Below, one piece after another: positions 34,979 through 43,764 of a DNA stretch of 64,000 bases. Both the position numbers and the translations under genes were made by a program. The first letter of the stretch is position 1. The number at the start of each line of letters is the position of its first letter. Source of the DNA: Dechloromonas denitrificans (GTDB lineage: Bacteria > Pseudomonadota > Gammaproteobacteria > Burkholderiales > Rhodocyclaceae); assembly GCF_020510685.1 (NCBI RefSeq), contig NZ_CP075185.1, positions 3,472,001 to 3,536,000 of the forward strand, given 5' to 3'. The notes beneath the pieces are model-generated. The model made no database searches, was not told where the DNA came from, and saw nothing but the letters and a program-made list of their open reading frames with translations.

Positions 34979-35201
34979 ATTTCACAACTAGGCGTTTGGC
35001 ACACCACGGAGGAACCCACAGACCCATCGACATGCCTTTCGTCATATTGCAGCGATGAGAGCAAAAGTCGAAAATTCAAGATTAAATCTATCAAAACCGC
35101 ATAGCTGACAACTTTCAGCAATCGACACTCATTTAATTCGGTTATCACCTTTGGACGAGTGTTTGGTCAAAAAAGTGGGAAGTCGAACAAGGAGGTTTTC
35201 C

Positions 35202-36623
35202 GTGAAGGCTGATGACATTGCACACGCCCGAACTCTTGCAGAGGAATTCATTGCACAACGAGATGGTGGGAAGATTAGCGCCCAACTGGGTGACGGAGGA
35301 TCTGCGGTCGTATTTAAGTTAGAGCAAGCCAATGTTGTGCGTGCACTCAAGGTATACGATCCTAAATTTTTTGCCTCAGATGGTGCCCAGGCAGAGCAAC
35401 ATCGCTTGAGTCTTCAAAAACGACTCATTGGGCACCATTGCCCCTCCATGATCGATACGCTTGCCGTTGATGAAGACCTTGGGACATGTTTTTTAACAAT
35501 GGAGTATTTCGCCGGCCATGAACTAAAGAAGGTTCTCGGCAAGGTCCCCGATGAATCCATACCTTCATTAATTTCGCAATTAGTCGAAGCAGTACTCTTT
35601 CTAGAACAATTTGGGCTTGTCCACCGCGATATCAAACCAGAAAACATATTGGTATCTGAAGACTTCACGCAACTAAAACTGCTGGACTTAGGTGTTGTTC
35701 GCGAAATCTCGACCGACGAAGAGAGAGCAGATGCCACTGACCATGGTCAGCGACGGCCATTCATCGCAACTGCACAATATAGCTCTCCAGAATATCTTTT
35801 CCGCCTAGAGCCGCCATCCGCGGAATTATGGAAAGCCCTCACGTTGTATCAGGTTGGTGGCGTCCTACATGATTTAGTGTGCAAACGTCCACTATTTGAA
35901 AAATCCGTAGCAGCTGACAATAAATATGCATTAGCAATGTCAGTCATGAGAGAAACTGCAAATTTCGATGGCGTTTCTCCCAAGGTTGCAGAATGGGCAG
36001 CCTTGGCTGCACGATGTCTAACGAAAGACAGTTCACTTCGCTTACAGATCGTTGATTGGCCAGACTTCAAAGGCGGAGCTTTATCGCCAAGAGATCAGTT
36101 AAAACGAACATTAGCGGCTCGTGGAGCAAGAACTGATCGCGCAATTGTCGATGAAACACGTATTCACGAGCTGCACCGTATTCGTGAATCTTCCGCAGCA
36201 AATTTAATTCAATCGCTTCGCCAAAAACTAGTAAGCGAATACTCACCACAGTTAAGAATTTCAGAGCTTCCCACTACTGAAGGACGAGCTAGTATCGTTT
36301 TATCGTTAGCCGACGAACCTCTTGGAGTTGCGTTGGCTATTGAATTTAGCTGGGAATCAGGAACAAGGGAAAAATTTGCGTCGGTACATTTAGCAGCAAT
36401 AGCGACAGCTAAGCTCGATGGAACTGAACTCAGTGGCAAGCGTAAAGCCATTGGCGAGAATGACCTGGATGGCAGCAGTCAAGTGCTGTTAGTTGAATTA
36501 CTGATTGATGCCGTAAGTGAAATTCTAATAAAGCACAGCGCTCTTACAGCGACGGGTAATATTTCTGAAGGAGCCGACTTAGTTTCGTTAACTTGGATGC
36601 AGCCAGACCAAAATCAGAGGTAA
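35202..36623 (+). CDS. Serine/threonine protein kinase, first gene of a three-gene cargo system
   Basis: 473 residues from the GTG at 35202, chosen because AAGGAGG (35189-35195) is perfectly placed; a TTG 51 bp upstream has no such site. Hanks-type kinase features: glycine loop GDGGSAVVF (30-38), K50 (ALKVYD), catalytic loop HRDIKPEN (141-148) and DLG (162-164) for DFG. An unrelated C-terminal domain (about 300-473) is mixed alpha/beta and unrecognised. There is no membrane segment. The AT-rich sequence contrasts with the chromosome, indicating recent transfer. It is followed by the helicase gene after 3 bp. Confidence 0.88.
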   Translation: MKADDIAHARTLAEEFIAQRDGGKISAQLGDGGSAVVFKLEQANVVRALKVYDPKFFASDGAQAEQHRLSLQKRLIGHHCPSMIDTLAVDEDLGTCFLTMEYFAGHELKKVLGKVPDESIPSLISQLVEAVLFLEQFGLVHRDIKPENILVSEDFTQLKLLDLGVVREISTDEERADATDHGQRRPFIATAQYSSPEYLFRLEPPSAELWKALTLYQVGGVLHDLVCKRPLFEKSVAADNKYALAMSVMRETANFDGVSPKVAEWAALAARCLTKDSSLRLQIVDWPDFKGGALSPRDQLKRTLAARGARTDRAIVDETRIHELHRIRESSAANLIQSLRQKLVSEYSPQLRISELPTTEGRASIVLSLADEPLGVALAIEFSWESGTREKFASVHLAAIATAKLDGTELSGKRKAIGENDLDGSSQVLLVELLIDAVSEILIKHSALTATGNISEGADLVSLTWMQPDQNQR

Positions 36624-36626
36624 GAA

Positions 36627-37781
36627 ATGCAAAATAGCTGGTGGACAAAACTCGAACAAATGGACGCAGACCAAAAACGGTTTGTAGGATTCGATGCCGA
36701 TGGCAAGCACCTTTTGGTTGGCCCCCCGGGATGTGGAAAAACGAATTTGTTGGTAATGAGAGCTCGCTACATCTATGGGAATGGTTTAAAAAACGTCTTA
36801 GTGCTGACCTTTACAAGAGCGCTACAGGATTTTATTCGCACGGGCGTCGCTGAACGAAAGTATCTTGGTACAGATCAAATTCAGACCTTCAAATCTTGGG
36901 CTCTGACTCATTGCGGCATCTATGCTCCTGATTTAATGAAGAGCTACGACAGAAATGCATCATTTGACGTCCAAAGAAACCAACTTCTGGAAATTTTGAA
37001 AACTGCCAACGAAAGAATCGGCGGGAAAAATCTATATGACGCAGTTTTAGTCGATGAAGTACAAGATCTGCTACTCGATGAAATCAAGCTGCTAATGCAA
37101 CTTTCAGAACGTATTACGGTAGCTGGCGATACGAAGCAAATGATCTATGAGACAGGCCAAACCGTTGATGCTCTTGAGCCTCTGGGCTTTATCAAGACCG
37201 AATTAAAGTACCATTACCGCATAGGTCTCTCGGTAGCAGACGTTGCAGACCGAGCCCTGCAACCTGCAGAGGATGCTCAAAAACTACGTGCCAACTCTCA
37301 ATACAATGAAGAAGAATTGAAATCTCGTTCGAACTTATATGAATGCGCCAGTCGTGAGCTTCAATTCGAAACCATGTACAAGACCTTGGAGTTGCAACTG
37401 CGCTCTTATCCCGGAGAGGGGTTGGGAGTCCTAGTTCCTCGCCGATTCATGGTGACAGAACTGCAAGAGAAATTCGAGCGAACACCATTAGCGAAATCTA
37501 TTGCCTATCACACAGAAGACGGAGTTGAGCATTCGTTTCAGTCAGGAAAACTCATCCATGTACTTCCATTCAAGTCCGCAAAAGGAACCGAATTCCGAGC
37601 CGTACATCTCTACGGACTCGAAGAACTCAAGTATCCTCAGGTACGTCGAGAATTGATATTCATGGCCGTTACAAGAGCCAAGACAGCTCTAGATGGGTAC
37701 CATACAGGCAAAATTCTCGGTTCAGTGGCAACCGCATTTGCGAAGCAGACCCCACCACCATCCCTTGCGGACTTATTGTAA
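36627..37781 (+). CDS. UvrD/Rep-like SF1 helicase (short form)
   Basis: 384 residues, 3 bp after the kinase gene. Motif I is GPPGCGKT (32-39), then LVLTFTRAL, motif II VDEVQDL, motif III AGDTKQMIY, and C-terminal motifs SAKGTEFRAVHLYG and FMAVTRAK (motif VI). At 384 residues it lacks most accessory subdomains of UvrD, so it is a minimal SF1 enzyme as seen in phage-defence gene sets. Its stop overlaps the start of the next gene by one base (TAATG), so all three genes should be made in fixed proportion. Confidence 0.88.
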   Translation: MQNSWWTKLEQMDADQKRFVGFDADGKHLLVGPPGCGKTNLLVMRARYIYGNGLKNVLVLTFTRALQDFIRTGVAERKYLGTDQIQTFKSWALTHCGIYAPDLMKSYDRNASFDVQRNQLLEILKTANERIGGKNLYDAVLVDEVQDLLLDEIKLLMQLSERITVAGDTKQMIYETGQTVDALEPLGFIKTELKYHYRIGLSVADVADRALQPAEDAQKLRANSQYNEEELKSRSNLYECASRELQFETMYKTLELQLRSYPGEGLGVLVPRRFMVTELQEKFERTPLAKSIAYHTEDGVEHSFQSGKLIHVLPFKSAKGTEFRAVHLYGLEELKYPQVRRELIFMAVTRAKTALDGYHTGKILGSVATAFAKQTPPPSLADLL

Positions 37782-39199
37782 TGAGCACTGCAATTACGAT
37801 CGATTGGTACCCAGTAGAACGTCAATCGCTACCGGCCATCCTGATGGGCATCGAGAAACCTTCCGGTTCTCCGCTACCCAATCCTCTGGCTACAAGCTCC
37901 AAGGATGTTGTCTTGGGTATAGCGAACCTGACTGGGGTTGTTGAGTCATCCTTTCCAAGCATAATGCTTGTTGGATCGGCCAGAAAAGAAGTCCTAGCAT
38001 GGATTTCAACGTACGCTGAAGAGGCGTTTCCATTATCACAATTTTGTAGGGTGCTCTCCACCGACGATTGGTTGGACCTTGCTTCTGAACAACCATCTTC
38101 ACAGCTGATCGGCCCAGTAAATTCCTTATGGTCATCATTAGTGTTGGGAGAAATGCTCGGGCAAGTCAGTTCCGATCAAGATGTGTCGACTATTGCGCTT
38201 TCTAGAGCGTCGGCTTGCTTTTCCTTTGCAATAGCGCGTACAACTCTCCTCTACCCACATCGGGATACGCTGAGAAATAAATGTGCTGATCGCCTATCTT
38301 TTGTGGAAAATAACTCACGTTTTGGCCGCAAGAACATCTCAACAGCACTACTCAAGCCTATTTGGTCTGCCGCATTTGCTGTGGAACGTATAGCGATTGG
38401 ATCATCCGATTTCGCTACTTATCTTCTCGGTCTATTAAAAATTCTCGCCCCTCAAGTATTGGCATTAATCGAAAGCAATAAATTGCTTTTGAGCGACTCG
38501 GCCGAGGAGCGGGTTAAAGGATTTGACTCGATAGTTGATTATTTGTTTGCGGAATCAAAACATAATCGAATTAGCCGAAGCCATTCAGCTTTGTGCTTTG
38601 CTGTAGCTGCACTATTAGCCGGAAGAGGAACCAGCCACATTCAATTACTAGGACCGGTAGCACAAGACTTCCCTGATGCATTCCCTTGGTATGGCCTACT
38701 TGCTGGCATGGTTGGCCAGCAGTATTGGGATAAGGCATGGAGCCAACAGGTAAAGGGGGTTGAACGCACATTGAGACAATGCTTTCGCCTCGATGAACCT
38801 GTTCAAGCCGACATTTGCTGGATCGAATATGATTGGCTTGCGCGTACGTATGATTCACCCGAGGCGTTTTCCATGCTTCCCAGAAATTTCCCAAGTGGAT
38901 TGGCTATTGAATTACTCCCTGGAGTGATCTGCCAGTTCAGACTAGAAGATCATTTTGGTGCCAAGCTGCGCAACGAGGCTTCCAAAACGCCAACCGAGCC
39001 AGCTAAACCTACTAACGTAGACAATACCAAAGAGATTGCTCGGGTGTTGGAAATGCTTAGACAGGCTCAAGAATTGCTGCAGAAGCAGGTGCCAGAGGCA
39101 AACAAACAATTTGGCTTATTTGTCGAGCAAGAATTGCCCACAACTCAAAAACCAAAGCGCAGCAGAGAAAGTCGCGCCCGAAAATCGTCCGAGAAGTAA
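37781..39199 (+). CDS. Unknown 472-aa protein, third gene of the kinase-helicase operon
   Basis: No family recognised. The protein is largely alpha-helical, with leucine-rich stretches such as FATYLLGLLKILAPQVLALIE and ALCFAVAALLAGRG, none long enough to be sure membrane segments. The C-terminus (about 400-472) has a predicted coiled coil (NTKEIARVLEMLRQAQELLQKQ) followed by a lysine/arginine-rich tail (KPKRSRESRARKSSEK) suited to nucleic-acid contact. Its ATG overlaps the helicase stop. It could be a scaffold or the effector of the set, and it is the most informative part to characterise because kinase and helicase are generic. Confidence 0.75.
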   Translation: MSTAITIDWYPVERQSLPAILMGIEKPSGSPLPNPLATSSKDVVLGIANLTGVVESSFPSIMLVGSARKEVLAWISTYAEEAFPLSQFCRVLSTDDWLDLASEQPSSQLIGPVNSLWSSLVLGEMLGQVSSDQDVSTIALSRASACFSFAIARTTLLYPHRDTLRNKCADRLSFVENNSRFGRKNISTALLKPIWSAAFAVERIAIGSSDFATYLLGLLKILAPQVLALIESNKLLLSDSAEERVKGFDSIVDYLFAESKHNRISRSHSALCFAVAALLAGRGTSHIQLLGPVAQDFPDAFPWYGLLAGMVGQQYWDKAWSQQVKGVERTLRQCFRLDEPVQADICWIEYDWLARTYDSPEAFSMLPRNFPSGLAIELLPGVICQFRLEDHFGAKLRNEASKTPTEPAKPTNVDNTKEIARVLEMLRQAQELLQKQVPEANKQFGLFVEQELPTTQKPKRSRESRARKSSEK

Positions 39200-39303
39200 C
39201 CTTAGCCGTTCATGTGAGTGCAAAAGGTGGTTAATCGGCTACGGTCGTTGCAATACTAAGCGACTGCCACCAATAACAATTTCGGAAAGATGAGAGTAAT
39301 GCA

Positions 39304-40401
39304 ATGGCGCTGTTCATCCAAAAACCGATTCTCTGGAATACCTACCACTACCTACGCCCCTCAGGCGTGATCGCCACAAGTGGTTACCCACGAGAGAGCG
39401 GCTATGGACACGAAGAGTGGAACAATTCGCCGCAACTGCTGCTCAAGCGGGGCCGAGAGCATTTTCGAGTCTTCCACACGGAAAAGATTGGCTCCGCACC
39501 ACTCGACGAAAACGCGGGGCAGACGTTTGTCTTTATGACTGTCTCACATGATGGCGTCCAGCAGCTCGTCGGCATTGCAGGTAACGCGATCGGGCTCTCG
39601 CAAAAACGCGATAAGGCGCAGCGCGAAGAGATCATTCAAGAGCTTCACCTGGGCGAGTTATGGGAGGACGCTTGGGCAGTCGAGAATGTGCAAGAGCAAT
39701 ATGGCGGCAACCTGCGCCGCTTCCTCACGGGTTGGCGACGCGATTTGCACTGGATCCCCAACTGGATCTGCCCCGACGACTTCTATTGGTGGCTCGATAC
39801 GCCGATTACGCTCAACGCACAAGTAATCACCGGCAAGAGCAAGCTGCTGAGCATGTTTGGCAGCTATACGGAATGGGATCTGCCCACCGTTGGTCGCGTG
39901 CTCGACTCTGTTCCTCCGAATCAGCGAACCGAAAAGTGGGCGCGCCTCGCGGATGCGGTGCAGAGTGCGCCAACGGATATCCTCGACGCCGATGACCGCC
40001 CCGATGGCGAGGAGCCGATTACCGACGTGCTCATCCGAGCGAATGCACGGCGAGGCCAGGGCCTGTTTCGAGAGAACCTCATGCGGGTGTGGAACAGCGC
40101 TTGCGCGGTCAGCGGGATCGATTGCCGTGAACTGCTCATCGCCTCACACATTAAGCCGTGGAAAACATCCACGCCGAAGGAGAAGATCGATCGCCTCAAC
40201 GGGCTTTTGTTGTCGGCAAACCTCGATGCGCTCTTCGACAAGGGGCTTATCACCTTTGACGACAACGGAAACATGCACCTCTCCCCCCGGTTGGACGGTC
40301 GCCATCGCGAAGTGCTCGGATTGCCCCAGCCACTGCGCTTCGTTCCCAAGGGCGTTGACGTTTATCTGAGATACCACCACGACAACGTCTTCCAGCGCTG
40401 A
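39304..40401 (+). CDS. HNH endonuclease with unknown N-terminal domain
   Basis: 365 residues. The C-terminal region (about 240-345) is an HNH_2-type nuclease: RRGQGLFRENLMRVWNSACAVSG, then IASHIKPW, then NGLLLSANLDALFDKGLITF, where the histidine in SHIKPW and the N/D residues in NLDALFD form the active site. The N-terminal half (about 1-190) has many aromatic residues (WRRDLHWIPNWICPDDFYWW) and would be a recognition domain, perhaps for modified DNA. It starts 104 bp after the kinase operon, so it could be linked to it. Base composition is GC-richer than that operon, so separate origin is likely. Confidence 0.85.
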   Translation: MALFIQKPILWNTYHYLRPSGVIATSGYPRESGYGHEEWNNSPQLLLKRGREHFRVFHTEKIGSAPLDENAGQTFVFMTVSHDGVQQLVGIAGNAIGLSQKRDKAQREEIIQELHLGELWEDAWAVENVQEQYGGNLRRFLTGWRRDLHWIPNWICPDDFYWWLDTPITLNAQVITGKSKLLSMFGSYTEWDLPTVGRVLDSVPPNQRTEKWARLADAVQSAPTDILDADDRPDGEEPITDVLIRANARRGQGLFRENLMRVWNSACAVSGIDCRELLIASHIKPWKTSTPKEKIDRLNGLLLSANLDALFDKGLITFDDNGNMHLSPRLDGRHREVLGLPQPLRFVPKGVDVYLRYHHDNVFQR

Positions 40402-40612
40402 ATGGCCCGGACGTTGCCCCCGCAGCCGCGCGAGCTGGCCATTGGGGGGCTTGCAGCGTCACCCGATTTCAAGCTGGATCAGAGCATCGAGTCTCTGTGA
40501 CCGAGCGGCGACGACGGCCTTAGCAAGCCAATTGCTTGAGATCGCCAACGGCCACTTCGTGACACTCCAGTTCGGAAAATCTGAATTGGCTAGCTGACCA
40601 GCGCACTGCAAG

Positions 40613-41719
40613 TTACGTAGTGGCCATGATCCGAGTCGGTAGTTGAAAGACATCTCCGATGACGTCTGCTTTGCGATCTGGATACAGACGCCCCAACACA
40701 TCGGCAGCAGCCGCATCCGTTCGAAATACATCCACAATAGGGAAGTATGTGACGTGAAATGCGTCAGCAAGGTCGCTACCGAGGGGCTTGCGCGGTGTAC
40801 TGATCTGCGAAGATCTACGAATGAGCTCCGCTAGGTATCTGATGAGAGCATCAAAGGAAAGCATAGTGTCGCTGACGGTTACCACATCTCGATTTGGATC
40901 GAAATCTTTAAGATCGGTCATCAATTTTGGAACGATTGATCCGCGAAGTTCCTTTACCAGCCTATCCAACTCCTGATTAATCTCAACTGTAAGCACGGAT
41001 TTTTGTTCGCCAGTCGGGGCGGCGCTGGCACGCAATGCGACTTCACTCCTGACCGCAGTTACCGCATTAACATAAGACTCATATCCGCTTCTAAGTATGT
41101 TCGGAAGATCTAATCCGTTATCAGAACTGGATGTCAGGAATAAAGAGAACGACTCAATATCTTGAATACTATCCTCAACCATGCAGACAACATCCTCCCA
41201 TTCCGTTTGATGCCCGTAGTATTTCAAAAATACCGCTGTATCCTTAAGGAAGGGATACGTCTGGCGAAACTCTGCCATTACGGCTTCCATGTTCTTTTTC
41301 CGGCGCAATGTCCGATTCAAGCCACGCCTTTCAGCGCGGTTGCCTCGCTCAGGACGATCCAGGGGTTGGCTGCGTATTCCAATATCAGGAAACCAATTAG
41401 TGGAGAGCGGAGGAGGCTGATCTCCACGCCTTTTACAGAGATCCACTGTAATTTCGTGCTCTAACAGCGTAGTGAACGACGGCAGGCTGTCTCTACCACA
41501 GAATTCAGCTACAGTACGAATTCGCTCAAGACCATTTGCGGTTGCCTTGCCGTCCTTTGGGTACGCCTCGTAGATGTGTACGTCACTGAAAACAAAGCGT
41601 GCCTTGCCTGCTTTTTTCAGTTGCAGTAATTCCCCCTTGAGTTCTGCATACTTCGCATAGTCCTTGTGCTTGGTCGAAAAATGAGAAAAATCCTGGCTAT
41701 CGAGATAGATGGTTATCAT
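40613..41719 (-). CDS. PIN-like domain protein, probable nuclease
   Basis: 368 residues starting MITIYLDSQDFSHFS, the acidic first strand of PIN-type ribonucleases (D7, D10). Near the C-terminus comes SDLADAFHVTYFPIVDVFRTDAAAADVL, which supplies the later acidic residues. The middle (about 100-290) is a long helical insertion with a basic patch (RGNRAERRGLNRTLRRKK). No antitoxin partner is adjacent, so it is not a simple VapC-type module. It is on the strand opposite to its neighbours. The nuclease reading rests on the terminal motifs only. Confidence 0.65.
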   Translation of the reverse strand: MITIYLDSQDFSHFSTKHKDYAKYAELKGELLQLKKAGKARFVFSDVHIYEAYPKDGKATANGLERIRTVAEFCGRDSLPSFTTLLEHEITVDLCKRRGDQPPPLSTNWFPDIGIRSQPLDRPERGNRAERRGLNRTLRRKKNMEAVMAEFRQTYPFLKDTAVFLKYYGHQTEWEDVVCMVEDSIQDIESFSLFLTSSSDNGLDLPNILRSGYESYVNAVTAVRSEVALRASAAPTGEQKSVLTVEINQELDRLVKELRGSIVPKLMTDLKDFDPNRDVVTVSDTMLSFDALIRYLAELIRRSSQISTPRKPLGSDLADAFHVTYFPIVDVFRTDAAAADVLGRLYPDRKADVIGDVFQLPTRIMATT

Positions 41720-42083
41720 TTAAATTCCCTGTGGCGCAATCTTGAGCTGCCTGTGCAGAGCAGCGTGTTCACTAGTTTATCGAATTGATGATCGTAGTTT
41801 GCCCTAGCCATGGCAGGTGGGATATGGCTAATCGTAGAATGCAGGCGTTCAATTCGATCCGTTGAAGAAGTGGGATGCCAGGTAACGACTCCGCTCGCTT
41901 ACTTGCCTTTGGGTGGCCAAGGCGACTAATAGCAGGTGCTGGTCGTTTGAGCCGTTCAGGTCGGATACGAATCAGTGCTCAGCAGAACCTGATTTCGCAT
42001 GTAACCGGGGAAGATACAGAGGCCATACCCTATCGTTTTCGTGAAGCAGTGTATTTTCAGCTCATCAGTATGCGAAGAGACGC
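41720..42083. other. Intergenic region, nothing identified
   Basis: 364 bp between the divergent PIN-like and HNH genes. It should contain both promoters; an open frame at 41875-42087 lacks a ribosome site and protein-like composition. Confidence 0.35.
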
Positions 42084-43385
42084 ATGAACACAGACCAATT
42101 CAAAGCAAGCAAATTTGGCTCATGGGCTACCGAGCAAACTCACCGCGAGTTCGAGCGCTTACCCGCCCTCCAAAAGGAAGCCCTTGATCTGCTTGTTGAG
42201 TCTGTGAGACTCGGCGAAATTACTACTATCGATGGCGTCGACTCGCCACTTACGAGGCGTATCCAAGCCCATCACGGCGTGACCCAGTTTGAAATGAACA
42301 GCAACTGGATCGGTACCGACCAAGATTGGAAATGCCCGTGCTGCGGGCGTTCTAAGTTCCAAATATCTCGCATTGGGAAGAAGGGACAGATTCTCGCCAA
42401 ACTGGTGGTTCACCACGACCACATGGGCCAGGTGCTTGAGGAAGCTTTCAATCGCGCATTTGTAGAACGAGGCACACAGGTCGCGCAACAAGAGGGGCTG
42501 CGTCTAGTTGAACGAATGGGAAGGGCGTTTTCTGCCTACGATGAGGTCCTCATCTGCGAGGACTGCAATCACGCTGACAGCGAGGCTAAGAAACTGACTG
42601 GTGTGCCTCGCGAATTCTCCTTCTCGATTGGTCAGATGCATCAGTTCATCCAGTACGGAAATCATCGTCCGCATCAGATCAATGCCGCGATCGCTTCCGA
42701 CATTTGGCGCAAGGCTGAGCCAGCCTACCGTTTGCGAATTTCCTTAATCGAACAAGTCGCTCACGCCGCTGCCAGCGATTCTCACTGGCATGAGTCATTT
42801 CCGAATCTGGCACCTGTGCCGACCCTGGACTCTGACAGCTATAGGCTTGGTGACCGCGAGATCAAACGATGGGTCGGTGTCGAAACAACGCTACGCGCGC
42901 TGGGCCCAAAGACCAAGGTTTCCGCACCGAATCTCACGAAATGGCGCACGACGCGACCCAAGTCCGGAAAACCCCTGCCACAGAATTACGTGGCCTTGCT
43001 CCGCTCGGCACCAGGCTCAGCGCGCATGTGGGACTCTGTACCAGATAACTGGCGTTGCCCGACCTGCAACCGCGACAAGAGCGCTGTTGTATACATTGGC
43101 GATAAGCAAAACGTCCTGGCAAACATGCCGGAAACCTCGGGCCGAGGCGCCTGGGCACGTGCAACGCGAATCTGCGGACACTGCAAGACAGTCTTGCTGG
43201 CTCTGAAACACGAAGTGGAAGACCGCATTGGCCACGACATTCAGAACAGCTACCAGTTTGTCTCTCCGGTGGAACTACAGTCCATCATTCGCAGCCGGCC
43301 CCAGTGTTCGCACGAGGTCATACCTGATCGCGCCGCCGCCCTAGTAGAGGTAATTGTTGCGCGCCAGAATCAAAATGGCGGCTAG
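42084..43385 (+). CDS. HNH-like zinc nuclease candidate with two zinc modules
   Basis: 433 residues. The first half holds WKCPCCGRSKF, then VVHHDHMGQ, then LICEDCNHADSEAKK, a treble-clef HNH pattern of two CxxC pairs around an HHDH core, as in phage- and plasmid-borne HNH enzymes. A second CxxC pair set near the C-terminus (WRCPTCNRDKS and ICGHCKTV) may be another zinc knuckle for DNA binding. This is the last transposon gene; its stop lies 43 bp before the first distal TnsB-type site. An RBS-like GAAGAGA precedes the ATG. Confidence 0.75.
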   Translation: MNTDQFKASKFGSWATEQTHREFERLPALQKEALDLLVESVRLGEITTIDGVDSPLTRRIQAHHGVTQFEMNSNWIGTDQDWKCPCCGRSKFQISRIGKKGQILAKLVVHHDHMGQVLEEAFNRAFVERGTQVAQQEGLRLVERMGRAFSAYDEVLICEDCNHADSEAKKLTGVPREFSFSIGQMHQFIQYGNHRPHQINAAIASDIWRKAEPAYRLRISLIEQVAHAAASDSHWHESFPNLAPVPTLDSDSYRLGDREIKRWVGVETTLRALGPKTKVSAPNLTKWRTTRPKSGKPLPQNYVALLRSAPGSARMWDSVPDNWRCPTCNRDKSAVVYIGDKQNVLANMPETSGRGAWARATRICGHCKTVLLALKHEVEDRIGHDIQNSYQFVSPVELQSIIRSRPQCSHEVIPDRAAALVEVIVARQNQNGG

Positions 43386-43428
43386 GTGGCAAACCGGGCA
43401 TATGTACTTCTGCGCGCTTGGCGAAGCT

Positions 43429-43564
43429 GTTGCAGACTATGGTGTCCAGTACAGACGCTATTGCAAACTTTGGGGGCTAGGAGTTGCAGACCTAGAGTAC
43501 TGGGCCCAAGACAAGCTGTTGTTTTGTAGAGAATTGCAATTGCAGTCTATAGGTGGTGCCCACA
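43429..43564 (-). repeat. Transposon distal end (Tn7 left-end type): four spaced TnsB-type sites
   Basis: Inverted copies of the end motif start with TTGCA at 43430, 43461, 43484 and 43540 and continue into ACTATGG- or ACTTTGG-like blocks, the reverse of the proximal CCATAGT/CCAAAGT. Steps are 31, 23 and 56 bp, so the sites are spread out as in the Tn7 left end. The outermost site ends in GGTGCCCACA at 43564. Confidence 0.87.
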
Positions 43565-43569
43565 CGAAA
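43565..43569. repeat. Target-site duplication, right copy (CGAAA)
   Basis: Identical to 12464-12468. Removing 12469-43569 restores a continuous nrdJ downstream region with a terminator 60 nt after its stop codon. Confidence 0.93.
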
Positions 43570-43600
43570 AGCGGGTGACAGCATGAGTTGCGATAAACCA

Positions 43601-43638
43601 AGAAGCCCCGGGATCAACGATCCCGGGGCTTCTTTTTT
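43601..43638 (+). terminator. Original nrdJ terminator, displaced by the transposon
   Basis: Perfect 14-bp arms AGAAGCCCCGGGAT/ATCCCGGGGCTTCT around a CAACG loop, followed by six Ts. In the restored empty site it would begin 60 nt after the nrdJ stop. A separate 16-bp palindrome, GAGCAGAATTCTGCTC, follows at 43639-43654; its role is unknown. Confidence 0.9.
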
Positions 43639-43764
43639 GAGCAGAATTCTGCTCTGACAAACCAGACAAACTTCAGGACGGGCTTGACGCTACCGTTCCA
43701 CGTTATTTCAACGGCATTCCCAAGGGAGGGTGGCGCGTCCGAACTCTCGTTCCCGGCACGTTGA

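Larger units (their letters stand above)
12469..43564. mobile_element. Complete Tn7-like transposon (31,096 bp) inserted downstream of nrdJ
   Basis: Boundaries are exact: TGTGGG at 12469 and CCCACA ending at 43564, flanked by CGAAA on both sides. The ends share an inverted repeat of the form TGTGGG-(n)ACC-n-CC-n-AT followed by TGCAAT about 25 bp in. The core operon tnsA-tnsB-tnsC-tniQ (16244-21920) reads away from nrdJ. Arrays of TnsB-type sites occur at both ends. Cargo consists of cassette-like small genes, several nucleases and at least two multi-gene putative defence systems, many with lower GC than the chromosome. No tnsE, cas genes or second tniQ were found. All four core genes and both ends look intact, so it may still be mobile. 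Confidence 0.95.

Noticed and set aside
41875..42087. A 70-aa ORF before the last HNH gene
   Set aside because: No ribosome site, overlaps the next start and lacks recognisable features.
12469..43564. A CRISPR-associated Tn7-like transposon
   Set aside because: No cas genes and no repeat-spacer array were seen; only one long TnsD-type TniQ is present.
43354..43578. A 74-aa plus-strand ORF crossing the distal transposon end
   Set aside because: It runs through the TnsB-type sites and the target duplication, so it is an accident of the end sequence.
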